Shown here in pieces: positions 45,241-52,949 of a DNA stretch of 64,000 bases. The DNA lies in the NCBI GenBank assembly GCA_964584305.1, contig CAZOZL010000011.1:18092-82091 (forward strand), in the 5' to 3' direction. Under the pieces are notes generated by a model. It saw only the letters and a list, made by a program, of their open reading frames with translations. It ran no database searches and had not been told where the DNA came from. This stretch comes from SB11 sp964584305 (GTDB lineage: Bacteria > Bacteroidota > Bacteroidia > UBA8524). Both the position numbers and the translations under genes were made by a program. Position 1 is the first letter of the stretch. The number at the start of each line of letters is the position of its first letter.

Positions 45241-45299
45241 AACTATTTTAAAAGAAACAACACCCTTGCTTGTTTACCGCGCGCTAAAATGCCATAAAC

Positions 45300-45334
45300 T
45301 AAAAAAATCCCACACATAGATATGAGTAGGATTT
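45300..45334 (-). terminator. Rho-independent terminator downstream of pyrH
   Basis: On the minus strand AATCCTACTCA pairs with TGTGTGGGATT (one mismatch, one G-U), followed by a T-run (A-run at plus 45301-45306). It lies about 25 nt after the pyrH stop. Confidence 0.75.
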
Positions 45335-45356
45335 TCTTAAATTTCTATTAATCAGG

Positions 45357-46079
45357 TTATGCTTTTACTAAAGTGCCTACTTTATCGCCTTTTGTAAGAT
45401 TAACAAAATTACCTTCTTTGTTCATATCAAAAACTATAATGGGTAAATTATTTTCTTTACACAAAGTAATGGCGGTTAAATCCATTACATTTAATTCTTT
45501 TGCATATACTTCGTCATAAGTTACTTCATCGTATTTTGTGGCGGTGGGGTCTTTTTCAGGGTCGGCGGTATAAATACCATCTACCCGTGTACCTTTTAGC
45601 ACTACATCAGCTTCTATTTCAACGGAGCGTAATGCGGCAGCAGTATCAGTAGTAAAATATGGGTTACCAGTACCCGCACCAAAAATAACTACCCTGCCTT
45701 TTTCTAAATGGCGCATAGCACGGCGGCGAATAAAAGGTTCGCATATTTGTTCCATTTTTATGGCACTAAGCAAGCGCGTTTTTAATCCTAAACTCTCAAT
45801 AGCCCCTTGCAATGCCATAGCATTAATTACCGTAGCCAGCATCCCCATATAATCGCCTTGGGCTCTATCTACTAAGCCGCCTTGTACACCTTGTACTCCT
45901 CTAAAAATATTCCCCCCCCCAATAACCACGGCAACCTCAACACCTAAATTAACAACGTTTAGTATCTCTTGTGCATATTGCTCCAAAATTTTGGGGTCAA
46001 TGCCATAATTTTGGTCTCCCATAAGTGCTTCACCACTAAGTTTTAGTAATACTCTTTTATATTTCATTGTTTGGCTCAT
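45357..46079 (-). CDS. pyrH: UMP kinase
   Basis: Phosphorylates UMP to UDP in pyrimidine nucleotide synthesis; a hexameric amino-acid-kinase-fold enzyme. The protein has 240 residues. The start could be ATG 46079 (MSQTMKYKR) or ATG 46067 (MKYKRVLLK); the family usually begins just before KRVLLKLSGEALMG. Signature parts are GVEVAVVIGGGNIFRG, DYMGMLATVINAMALQ, GAGTGNPYFTTDTAAALR and TRVDGIYTADPEKDPTA. It follows tsf, but a strong terminator hairpin sits between them (46099-46124). Expression therefore depends on read-through or an unseen promoter. The frr gene that commonly follows pyrH is absent here. Confidence 0.97.
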   Translation of the reverse strand: MSQTMKYKRVLLKLSGEALMGDQNYGIDPKILEQYAQEILNVVNLGVEVAVVIGGGNIFRGVQGVQGGLVDRAQGDYMGMLATVINAMALQGAIESLGLKTRLLSAIKMEQICEPFIRRRAMRHLEKGRVVIFGAGTGNPYFTTDTAAALRSVEIEADVVLKGTRVDGIYTADPEKDPTATKYDEVTYDEVYAKELNVMDLTAITLCKENNLPIIVFDMNKEGNFVNLTKGDKVGTLVKA

Positions 46080-46098
46080 AGGTGGTTAAATAATGGTC

Positions 46099-46124
46099 AA
46101 AAAAAATCCCGCCGAAGCGGGATT
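46099..46124 (-). terminator. Terminator/attenuator between tsf and pyrH
   Basis: On the minus strand a perfect 8-bp stem AATCCCGC/GCGGGATT with a TTCG tetraloop is followed by eight T. It is placed inside the 62-nt gap between tsf and pyrH. Energetically it looks like a full Rho-independent terminator. Confidence 0.92.
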
Positions 46125-46141
46125 AAATATACTAAAAAAAT

Positions 46142-46975
46142 TTATTTACCAATTTCAACACGCTTAAATGCTGTAACTGTTAATCCTTTTTCAATTCCAT
46201 CTAACATTTGACGGATGGTTTTGCTTCCATCTTTCACAAAACTTTGGTTTAGTAATGTAGATTCTTTGTAGAACTTATTTACCTTCCCCGTAGCTATTTT
46301 CTCAAGCATAGCATCGGGTTTCCCTTCTGTTCGGGCTTGTTCAACGGCTATATTCATTTCGTTTTTTACAATAGCTTCATCAACATCTTCCTTATCCAAT
46401 GCTATGGGACGCATTGCTGCAATTTGCATGGTAACATCTTTACCCGCTTCTGCAATTACATCAGTTGATGGTTTGTTTAATGCTATTAAAACACCTAATT
46501 TATTGTTTGAGTGTATATAACTGGCAATAGTTTCACCGGTTAATTTCTCGTAGTTAGATATTTCTATTTTTTCGCCTATTCTACCTACCATATCAGTAAT
46601 ATGTTCTTTCACTGGGCGGCCGTCAAGTTCTACCTCAAGAAATGCGGCAAGGTTTTCAGGTAGTTTTTCAAGTGCTAAAGCCGCAAATTTATTGGCAGCA
46701 GCAATATAATCGTCGTTTTTAGCAACAAAATCTGTTTCACAGTTCAGTGCTATTAAAACTCCAGTTTTGTTATCAGCAGTTAGTGCAGTAGCTACTGCAC
46801 CTTCGGCAGCATCACGCCCAGCACGGCTGGCTGATACTTTTTGTCCTTTTTTACGTAATAAAGCAACTGCAGCATCAAAATCGCCATTGGCTTCGGTTAA
46901 TGCTTTTTTACAGTCCATCATTCCTGCACCAGTCATTTGGCGCAGTTTATTTACATCAGCAGCAGTAATTGCCAT
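46142..46975 (-). CDS. tsf: Translation elongation factor Ts
   Basis: The guanine nucleotide exchange factor for EF-Tu. The protein has 277 residues. The N-terminal UBA-like domain reads ITAADVNKLRQMTGAGMMDCKKALTEANGDFDAAVALLRKKG, and the core carries TGVLIALNCETDFVAKND, the EF-Tu-contacting TDFV signature. The second half contains GVLIALNKPSTDVIAEAGKDVTMQIAAMRP. The end, YKESTLLNQSFVKDGSKTIRQML, is typical. It lies 74 nt downstream of rpsB in the ribosomal operon and is followed by a strong terminator. Confidence 0.97.
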   Translation of the reverse strand: MAITAADVNKLRQMTGAGMMDCKKALTEANGDFDAAVALLRKKGQKVSASRAGRDAAEGAVATALTADNKTGVLIALNCETDFVAKNDDYIAAANKFAALALEKLPENLAAFLEVELDGRPVKEHITDMVGRIGEKIEISNYEKLTGETIASYIHSNNKLGVLIALNKPSTDVIAEAGKDVTMQIAAMRPIALDKEDVDEAIVKNEMNIAVEQARTEGKPDAMLEKIATGKVNKFYKESTLLNQSFVKDGSKTIRQMLDGIEKGLTVTAFKRVEIGK

Positions 46976-47049
46976 CTTGTATAAACTTTATTTTTGTGAT
47001 TAAATTATTTAGAATTTATGCTAATAAATATTGCGGTATTACTACAATA

Positions 47050-48000
47050 TTATTCGGCAGGTGTTTCAGTTTTCACTGAAGTTTCTTCAGCCTTAGGAGT
47101 TTCGGTAACTACTTCGGTTACTTTTTCTTCTTTAGCTTTAGGAGTTTCGGTAACTACTTCGGTTACTTTTTCTTCTTTGGCTTTAGGAGTTTCGGTAACT
47201 ACTTCGGTTACTTTTTCTTCTTTAGCTTTTGCAGCTTCATTTTCTTCTTTGGCTATTGCAGCATCGCTTTCTTCTTTGGCTTTTGCGGCATCACTTTCTT
47301 CTTTCTCACGTTTTCTACTCTGCAAGCCTTCGGCTATTGCATCGGTAATTGTTTTTGTGATAATAGAAATTGATTTTGAGGCATCATCATTTGCTGGTAT
47401 CGGATGATCAATATTTGTAGGGTCAGAGTTGGTATCAACTATACCGAAAATAGGTATGTTAAGTCTCATTGCCTCAGCTACTGCAATATGCTCACGTTTC
47501 ACATCAACTATAAATAGTGCCGCTGGTAAGCGGTTCATATCCTCTATACCACCTAAAACATTCGACAGTTTTATTTTTTTCCTACCCAGCATCAAACGTT
47601 CTTTCTTTGATATGGTGGTGTTAAGTGTCCCATCTTTAGAAAGTTTCTCGATGCTTTGCATTTTTTTGATTGACTTGCGAACGGTAGCAAAGTTGGTCAT
47701 CATTCCGCCCAACCAACGCTCTACCGTGTAGGGCATATTCACCCTTTCAGCTTCACTTGCTATAATTTCTTTTGCTTGCTTTTTGGTAGCTACAAATAAG
47801 ATTTTACGACCTGATTTTGCGATATTTCTCATGGCGGCAGATGCTTCATCAAGTTTCGACTTGGTTTTGTTTACATCTATAAGGTGGATACCATTTTGCT
47901 CCATGAAAATGAAAGGCTGCATACGTGGGTTCCATTTTTTGGTAAGATGACCAAAATGAACACCAGCATCCAATAATTCTTGTATTGAGGGATTTGACAT
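47050..48000 (-). CDS. rpsB: 30S ribosomal protein S2 with repetitive C-terminal tail
   Basis: Small-subunit protein S2, needed for S1 docking on the ribosome. The first 235 or so residues are standard: IQELLDAGVHFGHLTKKWNPRM, RKILFVATKKQAKEII, RWLGGMMTNFATVRKSI, and the C-terminal PIFGIVDTNSDPTNIDHPIPANDDASKSI. The protein runs on to 316 residues, about 70 more than E. coli S2. The tail is acidic and Lys/Glu-rich: two or three AAKAKEESDAA-like units, then three near-identical copies of KAKEEKVTEVVTETP. The tail is probably disordered. It is the third gene of the rplM-rpsI-rpsB-tsf operon. Confidence 0.97.
   Translation of the reverse strand: MSNPSIQELLDAGVHFGHLTKKWNPRMQPFIFMEQNGIHLIDVNKTKSKLDEASAAMRNIAKSGRKILFVATKKQAKEIIASEAERVNMPYTVERWLGGMMTNFATVRKSIKKMQSIEKLSKDGTLNTTISKKERLMLGRKKIKLSNVLGGIEDMNRLPAALFIVDVKREHIAVAEAMRLNIPIFGIVDTNSDPTNIDHPIPANDDASKSISIITKTITDAIAEGLQSRKREKEESDAAKAKEESDAAIAKEENEAAKAKEEKVTEVVTETPKAKEEKVTEVVTETPKAKEEKVTEVVTETPKAEETSVKTETPAE
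47096..47230 (-). repeat. 45-bp tandem repeat, three copies, in the rpsB tail
   Basis: Three head-to-tail 45-bp units (47096-47140, 47141-47185, 47186-47230) differ by only a few bases, one of them a synonymous T/G change. Each encodes KAKEEKVTEVVTETP. The near-identity suggests recent slippage or unequal exchange, so copy number may vary between strains. Confidence 0.95.
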
Positions 48001-48018
48001 TGTTTCGTATAATAAAAA

Positions 48019-48405
48019 TTAACGCTTGCTGAATTGAAATTTTTTCCTTGCTTTTTTCTGACCTGGTTTTTTACGTTCTACCATGCGTGAGTCGCGAGTA
48101 AGCAAACCATCTTTTTTAAGTTTCGGTCTATGCTCTTCATCAATATCACAAAGGGCACGTGCTATACCTAAACGTACTGCTTCAGCCTGTCCGCTACTTC
48201 CACCACCTCTTACAGTTGCTTTTACATCAAACTGACCGATAGTTTCAGTTAGTTCAAATGGTAAATTCACTTGGTAGTGAAGCGTTGAAGCTAAGAAATA
48301 ATCTTTTATATCTTTCTTGTTAATAGTAACTTGCCCTTTGCCAGCTTCTAAGTAAACGCGGGCAATGGCTGTTTTTCTTCTACCTACTTTATTAATAACA
48401 CTCAT
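48019..48405 (-). CDS. rpsI: 30S ribosomal protein S9
   Basis: Small-subunit protein S9, whose C-terminal tail reaches the P-site tRNA. The 128 residues match the family. Characteristic parts are GRRKTAIARVYLEAGKGQVT, ATVRGGGSSGQAEAVRLGIA and the end DSRMVERKKPGQKKARKKFQ-FSKR, with the conserved terminal Lys-Arg. It starts 3 nt after the rplM stop, indicating tight coupling, and is followed by rpsB after 18 nt. Confidence 0.98.
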   Translation of the reverse strand: MSVINKVGRRKTAIARVYLEAGKGQVTINKKDIKDYFLASTLHYQVNLPFELTETIGQFDVKATVRGGGSSGQAEAVRLGIARALCDIDEEHRPKLKKDGLLTRDSRMVERKKPGQKKARKKFQFSKR

Positions 48406-48408
48406 GTA

Positions 48409-48852
48409 TTATAATTTAATTTCTTTTGGTTTTTGTGCACTGTGCGGGTGTTGGTTACCAGCATAAACAAATAAATTACCGCCAATGGCTCTACCCAATC
48501 TATTTTTGGGCAACATACGGCGCACTGCTTTTTCAACAACGGCAGTTGGTTTTTTGGCAATTAACTCTTTTGCGGTAATAAATCGCTGACCACCTGGGTA
48601 GCCCGAGTAACTTACATACTGCTTGTCATTCCATTTATTACCTGTAAGTTTTACCTTCTCAGCATTGATAACTATAACGTTATCACCACAATCTACATGG
48701 GGGGTAAAATCAGGTTTATGTTTACCACGTATGATTTTTGCCACTTCTGAGGCAAAACGCCCCAACACTTTATCTTCCGCATCAACTAATATCCAGCCTT
48801 TTTTTACTGTATTACTATTAGCTGAAACTGTTTTATAACTTAACGTATTCAC
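48409..48852 (-). CDS. rplM: 50S ribosomal protein L13
   Basis: Large-subunit protein L13, an early assembly protein; first gene of the operon. The 147 residues include WILVDAEDKVLGRFASEVAK, IRGKHKPDFTPHVDCGDNVI, VINAEKVKLTGNKWNDKQY, the GYPGGQRF turn and AVRRMLPKNRLGR near the end. A full consensus promoter lies 28 nt upstream of the ATG. Confidence 0.98.
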   Translation of the reverse strand: MNTLSYKTVSANSNTVKKGWILVDAEDKVLGRFASEVAKIIRGKHKPDFTPHVDCGDNVIVINAEKVKLTGNKWNDKQYVSYSGYPGGQRFITAKELIAKKPTAVVEKAVRRMLPKNRLGRAIGGNLFVYAGNQHPHSAQKPKEIKL

Positions 48853-48880
48853 AGTTTATAACTATATTTTTAAAGGACGG

Positions 48881-48911
48881 CAAAGATAGGCAGATGTTTT
48901 TGATTTGCAAA
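48881..48911 (-). promoter_or_regulatory. Promoter of the rplM-rpsI-rpsB-tsf operon
   Basis: The minus strand reads TTTG (plus 48908-48911), 19 nt, then TATCTTTG (plus 48881-48888). This is an exact match to the Bacteroidota TTTG-N19-TAnnTTTG consensus. The leader to ATG 48852 is about 22 nt. Confidence 0.88.
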
Positions 48912-49033
48912 GCCCACTTTTGATATTTTTTTCTTGTATTGAATTGGGTTTTAGGAAGTGCAAAACTGCTATTTTTTAGTTTATTAAAATAGTGAAAATA
49001 ATACTTGTACCAAACAAGGGTGATTGGGTGCTA

Positions 49034-50530
49034 CTACCGAAGCACTTTCCTGTTTTGCTGCCAGTTACTTTTGCCCTGCTGTGGTGCATCATTATTATCT
49101 GTTGTTTGTGCGCCTTTTTTAGCATTGTTATATATATGTGCGGCAATGGCAGCTACGATAGTGGTATCGCCAGTAGTGGTATATAATTTATCAACAGTAA
49201 AGTACTTATTTATAAAGTGGGTATCGAAATTACCTTCTATAAAGGCGGGTTGCTGCAAGGCAAATGCGCCAAAAGAAAGGGTGGTTTCTATTCCTGATAT
49301 ATGGTACTCGTTAATGGCTCGTAGTAAACGGTCTATGGCTTCTTTGCGTGTACTACCGTAAGCAATTAATTTTGCCATCATAGGGTCGTAATAAATGGGT
49401 ATTTCCATCCCTTCTTCAAAAGCATTATCTACACGTATGCCAATACCTTCGGGCAATTGGTAACGTTCTAATTTTCCAATATCGGGCAAAAAATTATTTG
49501 CGGGATCTTCGGCACACACTCTCAATTCTATGGCGTGTCCTGTGATGGATAAATCTTTTTGAGCAAAACTTAATTTTTCGCCCATGGCTACTTTTATCTG
49601 TTCTTTTACAAGGTCTAAGCCTGTTATTAACTCGGTTACAGGATGCTCTACTTGTAAGCGGGTGTTCATTTCTAAAAAGAAAAAATTTAGCTTATCATCT
49701 ACTAAAAACTCCACTGTGCCTGCACTGTAGTAGTTACAGGCTTTTGCAACGCTCACGGCAGCTTGTCCCATTTTCTCACGAATTTCGGGGGTAAGGCAAC
49801 TACTCGGTGCTTCTTCAATAAGTTTTTGATGGCGACGCTGAATACTACATTCCCGCTCGAAAAGGTGTACTATATTACCATGCTGGTCTCCTAATATCTG
49901 TATTTCTATATGCTTGGGCGAGCCTACAAATTTTTCTATAAACACGCTCCCATCTCCAAATGATGATACGGCTTCGTTTATAGCCATAGTCATTTGTTGT
50001 TCTAATTCTGCCTCGTTTTCAACAACACGCATCCCTTTTCCACCACCACCTGCCGCTGCTTTTATAAGTATTGGATAGCCCACCTCACCAGCAATTTTTT
50101 TGGCTTCGGCAACATCTGTAATAGCATAATCAACCCCTGGCACCATAGGTACACCAAACTTTTTTACGGCTTGTTTTGCACTAATTTTGTTCCCCATCAC
50201 TTCCATTGATTCAGGGGAAGGTCCAATAAATATTAGTCCCGCTTCTTTTACCTTGCGGGTAAAGTCTGCATTTTCAGAAAGGAAACCATAGCCTGGGTGA
50301 ATGCCATCTGCCCCCAAACGTTTCGCTTCTTCTATTATCTTATCGCCTAAAAGATAAGATTGTGATGAGGGCGGTGGTCCTAATAATACAGCTTCATCAG
50401 CATAGCGAACGTGCAGTGCATTTCTATCTGCCTCACTATATACGGCAACTGTTTTTATACCCATTTCGCGTGCGCTTTTCATTACACGTATGGCTATTTC
50501 TCCTCTATTGGCTACTACTATTTTTTTCAT
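49034..50530 (-). CDS. accC: Biotin carboxylase (acetyl-/acyl-CoA carboxylase subunit)
   Basis: Carboxylates biotin on its carrier protein using ATP and bicarbonate, the first half-reaction of acyl-CoA carboxylase. It has 498 residues. The N-domain begins KKIVVANRGEIAIRVMKSAR and contains HPGYGFLSENADF. The ATP-grasp part has PILIKAAAGGGGKGMRVV (Gly-rich loop), FIEKFVGSPKHIEIQILGD and ECSIQRRHQKLIEEAP. The catalytic EMNTRLQVEHPVTE follows. After the conserved C-domain there is an extra tail of about 45 residues, ending in a Gln/Asn-rich stretch. No biotin carrier (accB) or carboxyltransferase gene adjoins it, so acetyl-CoA versus propionyl-CoA use cannot be decided here. It follows the TerB-like gene after 53 nt. 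Confidence 0.93.
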   Translation of the reverse strand: MKKIVVANRGEIAIRVMKSAREMGIKTVAVYSEADRNALHVRYADEAVLLGPPPSSQSYLLGDKIIEEAKRLGADGIHPGYGFLSENADFTRKVKEAGLIFIGPSPESMEVMGNKISAKQAVKKFGVPMVPGVDYAITDVAEAKKIAGEVGYPILIKAAAGGGGKGMRVVENEAELEQQMTMAINEAVSSFGDGSVFIEKFVGSPKHIEIQILGDQHGNIVHLFERECSIQRRHQKLIEEAPSSCLTPEIREKMGQAAVSVAKACNYYSAGTVEFLVDDKLNFFFLEMNTRLQVEHPVTELITGLDLVKEQIKVAMGEKLSFAQKDLSITGHAIELRVCAEDPANNFLPDIGKLERYQLPEGIGIRVDNAFEEGMEIPIYYDPMMAKLIAYGSTRKEAIDRLLRAINEYHISGIETTLSFGAFALQQPAFIEGNFDTHFINKYFTVDKLYTTTGDTTIVAAIAAHIYNNAKKGAQTTDNNDAPQQGKSNWQQNRKVLR

Positions 50531-50583
50531 TGAAGCTAACTATATTTTCGGGGCGGCATTGGTAAAAACTTAAAATAAAAATT

Positions 50584-51054
50584 TTATTGTGCTTGCGCGG
50601 GTTCGTTTAGCATGGGCAGGTTTATCCACGCCTCTTCATGGGCATTAATCGAGTTTATCCCCATAATACCGCCCCATGCACGGGCAATACTATTGGCATA
50701 TCCTTTCCAGCTATTGTACAAATCGTGAGCGTATTTATTTTTTATTTTTCCCAAAGCAGCATTTAATTTAGCCAGTTCAGCACTAATAAGCGGGTTGCGC
50801 TCTTCTGCTGTCTTTGGTAACACATTTAGTATTGAGTTAATATCTTTTTCAATAGTTTTCTCCACCTCGTAGTAGTAGGTCTGTAAATCTTGTTTTTCAG
50901 AAAATGTTTTTATTTTAACAAGTTCAACAGCCCTGTTTACCTCTTGTGGGTCTATATCATTATCAGCACCTGCCATTAATACTGCGATAAATGCAGGGGC
51001 TTTCAACATTAGTTCTTGGTTTTCTTTGCTTAGTGGTTCAAATTCGTAAATCAT
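50584..51054 (-). CDS. Hypothetical protein with TerB-like features
   Basis: A 156-residue soluble, helical protein without a recognised family name. The N-terminal third (AFIAVLMAGADNDIDPQEVNRAVEL) resembles the first helices of TerB-fold proteins, where an acidic D-x-D/E-x-x-x-x-E cluster follows a hydrophobic helix. A central helical part (LQTYYYEVEKTIEKDINSIL) leads to KIKNKYAHDLYNSWKGYANSIA, WGGIMGINSI and an Ala/Glu/Pro tail. TerB-like domains occur in stress and membrane-associated systems, but no tellurite genes lie nearby. It shares its strand with accC and diverges from ccmB. A -7 box (TAATTTTG) lies 20 nt upstream of its ATG. Confidence 0.65.
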   Translation of the reverse strand: MIYEFEPLSKENQELMLKAPAFIAVLMAGADNDIDPQEVNRAVELVKIKTFSEKQDLQTYYYEVEKTIEKDINSILNVLPKTAEERNPLISAELAKLNAALGKIKNKYAHDLYNSWKGYANSIARAWGGIMGINSINAHEEAWINLPMLNEPAQAQ

Positions 51055-51074
51055 ACTTTTTTATAATTGGCGGT

Positions 51075-51082
51075 CAAAATTA
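51075..51082 (-). promoter_or_regulatory. Promoter -7 element of the TerB-like gene
   Basis: The minus strand reads TAATTTTG (TAnnTTTG). It is back to back with the ccmB promoter; no clear -33 TTTG at 19 nt. Confidence 0.5.
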
Positions 51083-51118
51083 AGTAAAATCAATAAGTAA
51101 AACCTTGTAATGGGCAAA

Positions 51119-51147
51119 TTGTGTTGCTATATTTTATACTACTTTTG
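51119..51147 (+). promoter_or_regulatory. Promoter of ccmB, which decides its start codon
   Basis: TTG at 51119-51121, 18 nt, then TACTTTTG at 51140-51147. The -7 box ends only 6 nt before ATG 51154. An in-frame GTG at 51121 would lie in the -33 box, upstream of transcription start, so it cannot be the real start. Confidence 0.7.
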
Positions 51148-51153
51148 TACACA

Positions 51154-51813
51154 ATGGGTTTGTTATTAGAAGTAAAGCATTTGATAGCTAAAGATATTAG
51201 GCAAGAGTGGCGGCAACGCTACGCACTAAATGGCATATTGCTATATGTAGTAGCGGCGGTTTTTGTTACCTACCTATCGGTGAAACTTACCGATAAACCT
51301 ACATGGAATGCTTTTTTTTGGATAATTATATTGTTTACCTCTGTTAGCAGTACTGCAAAAAGTTTTATACAAGAAAGTAGAGGGCGGTGGCTATATTATT
51401 ATCAGTTGGCGAGTCCGCAGGCTATAATTGTTTCAAAAATTATATACAATAGCTTGCTAATGATGCTAATGTGTTTGCTGTGCTTTGCCTTTTACAGCTT
51501 GCTAATGGGCAATATGGCAAATGATGCAGGAATGTTTTTGCTGGTAGCTATGCTGGGCAGCTTAGGATTTTCGGCGGTATTATCTATGACTTCAGCTATT
51601 GCATCAAAGGCAGGAAATAGTAATTTGCTAATGCCTGTACTTAGCATACCTGCTATAATACCGTTATTATTGGTTACTATAAAAGCCTCGAAAGCCGCTA
51701 TGGATGATTTAGATACTTCTATTATTTTAAAAGATAGTGTGGTGTTATTTGTTTTTTATCTTGCCATTGCTGCCTTGGCTTATATACTGTTTAGCTTTTT
51801 ATGGAAGGAATAA
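51154..51813 (+). CDS. ccmB: Heme exporter protein B (CcmB-like ABC permease)
   Basis: The membrane subunit of the CcmAB ABC transporter of cytochrome c maturation system I, which releases the CcmE heme chaperone. Starting at ATG 51154 gives 219 residues, the same size as E. coli CcmB. The N-terminus EVKHLIAKDIRQEWRQRYAL and the following helix are typical. AKSFIQESRGRWLYYYQLASP is the conserved cytoplasmic loop. Six membrane helices are visible, with the LLMPVLSIPAIIPLLL helix being a CcmB hallmark. No ccmA, ccmC or ccmE lies next to it; Bacteroidota often scatter these genes. It is monocistronic and divergent from the TerB-like gene. Confidence 0.9.
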   Translation: MGLLLEVKHLIAKDIRQEWRQRYALNGILLYVVAAVFVTYLSVKLTDKPTWNAFFWIIILFTSVSSTAKSFIQESRGRWLYYYQLASPQAIIVSKIIYNSLLMMLMCLLCFAFYSLLMGNMANDAGMFLLVAMLGSLGFSAVLSMTSAIASKAGNSNLLMPVLSIPAIIPLLLVTIKASKAAMDDLDTSIILKDSVVLFVFYLAIAALAYILFSFLWKE

Positions 51814-51875
51814 ATTTTGCTTTACGTGAATGCGGTCTTATAACACAAAAACCTTTATCAAAATCACTATCCAAA

Positions 51876-52448
51876 TTACATCCACTGTACTTTTTCTTCA
51901 ATGGGTCTGCGCTTGCCTTGTGGTAATGGCTCGGCAGGTACTCCCATATAAAAAAAACCCATTAGCATTTGGGTTTCTTCGTTTAGTTCTAACCATCGGT
52001 GCATTTTAGGGCTAAATGTTCCGCCGCCAGTACTCCAATACCCACCATAGCCGTAAGCAGTTGTTGCCAGCCATAGGTTTTGTACCGCCATTGCCACACT
52101 CGCAATTTCTTCCATTTCTGGCACTATAAAATTACGTTCCATTATTATAGCAATAATATGGCTGGCTTGCGAGGGTATATCATCAAACACTTTCAGTTTA
52201 GCCTCTTTTATATCAGCAGGTAGTGTAGTACCTATATATAGCTGCTTTTGAAAAGCGACTAACTTTTCCAACGCCTCGCCAGTAAATACCTTAAAACGCC
52301 ATGGTTCTGTATATTTATGTGTGGGTGCCCAATTTGCTGTTTCCAACAACTCGTTCACTACCGTGTTTTCTATTTTCTCGCCACTATATTGGCGGGGATG
52401 CACGCTTCTACGGTATTTTATTAATTCTATTATATCTACCTTTTCCAT
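51876..52448 (-). CDS. Nitroreductase family protein
   Basis: A 190-residue FMN-dependent NAD(P)H oxidoreductase. The family start IIELIKYRRSVHPRQYSGEK contains the Arg-Arg-Ser FMN phosphate site. NELLETANWAPTHKYTEPWRF follows, and the C-terminal half has AMAVQNLWLATTAYGYGGYWSTGG and LMGFFYMGVPAEPLPQGKRR. It is closest by appearance to the small YdjA-like nitroreductases. The natural substrate is not known; relatives reduce quinones, nitro compounds or unsaturated aldehydes. It lies upstream of a dispersed repeat and downstream of ccmB on the other strand. Confidence 0.92.
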   Translation of the reverse strand: MEKVDIIELIKYRRSVHPRQYSGEKIENTVVNELLETANWAPTHKYTEPWRFKVFTGEALEKLVAFQKQLYIGTTLPADIKEAKLKVFDDIPSQASHIIAIIMERNFIVPEMEEIASVAMAVQNLWLATTAYGYGGYWSTGGGTFSPKMHRWLELNEETQMLMGFFYMGVPAEPLPQGKRRPIEEKVQWM

Positions 52449-52504
52449 TTATACTACCTTTTACTTTTATTATTCGCTTTTAGTCTTTTGCTATCATCTT
52501 TTCT

Positions 52505-52575
52505 CCTTTCAAAGTGCCTCAAGATGGCAGCCACACACTATCAAATTCTCAAATCTTCAAATTAGTACATTATAC
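52505..52575 (-). repeat. Dispersed intergenic repeat, family A copy 2
   Basis: The reverse complement of this segment matches 18857-18923, best over TGTGGCTGCCATCTTG and the preceding TAATTTGAA-ATTTG-AATTTGA ladder. It lies between the nitroreductase gene and yciH. Confidence 0.7.
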
Positions 52576-52577
52576 AG

Positions 52578-52925
52578 CTATCCTGCTTTTTTGGTTTGGC
52601 TATACCCATTGCTTAATAAATAATTTAGTACTTTGTCTCTGTGGTCTCCTTGTACTAATATTTCACCATCTTTTGCGCTTCCACCGCTTCCACACAAGCC
52701 TTTTAGCTTTTTTCCTAATGTGCTCAAATTGCTATCGTTCCCTACAAAACCTGTTACCAAGGTAACGGCTTTCCCCTTTCTATTTTTCTTATCCAGCAAT
52801 ACCCTAAGCCGTTGTTGCTGGCTGGGCAGGGTGTCCTCTTCTACGGAGTCATCATCATTATAACTATAATTGTTATTAGTACTATATACAATGCCTGCCC
52901 TGTCTTTGTTTTTATTGCTCTTCAT
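52578..52925 (-). CDS. yciH: SUI1/eIF1-like translation factor YciH
   Basis: A 115-residue member of the SUI1/eIF1 family. Such proteins bind the small ribosomal subunit near the P site; the bacterial form is thought to influence start-site selection or act under stress. The N-terminal 30 residues are polar and low-complexity (STNNNYSYNDDDSVEED). The SUI1 fold begins at QQQRLRVLLDKKNRKGKAVT, with LVTGFVGNDSNLSTLGKKLK and LCGSGGSAKDGEILVQGDHR, the conserved core, then DKVLNYLLSNGYSQTK. It follows murB by 24 nt on the same strand and is probably co-transcribed with it. Confidence 0.93.
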   Translation of the reverse strand: MKSNKNKDRAGIVYSTNNNYSYNDDDSVEEDTLPSQQQRLRVLLDKKNRKGKAVTLVTGFVGNDSNLSTLGKKLKGLCGSGGSAKDGEILVQGDHRDKVLNYLLSNGYSQTKKAG

Positions 52926-52949
52926 TTTCTATTTTACAGTAGTATATGC

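Larger units (their letters stand above)
44846..45356. other. Intergenic region with promoter, repeat copies and terminator
   Basis: About 510 bases between the AsmA-like gene and pyrH, with no convincing gene. It holds a -7 box for the AsmA-like gene (44865-44872), two oppositely oriented copies of dispersed repeat family B (around 45022-45062 and 45187-45240), and the pyrH terminator (45300-45334). C-rich tracts lie near 45085-45115. I see nothing else. Confidence 0.6.

Noticed and set aside
47096..47230. Regular repeats considered as a CRISPR array
   Set aside because: The units are contiguous without spacers, in frame within rpsB, and encode a repeated peptide.
47018..47407. A plus-strand frame with repeated ALGVSVTTSVTFSSL
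   Set aside because: It is the antisense of the rpsB tail; its repeats are just the 45-bp tandem repeat read backwards.
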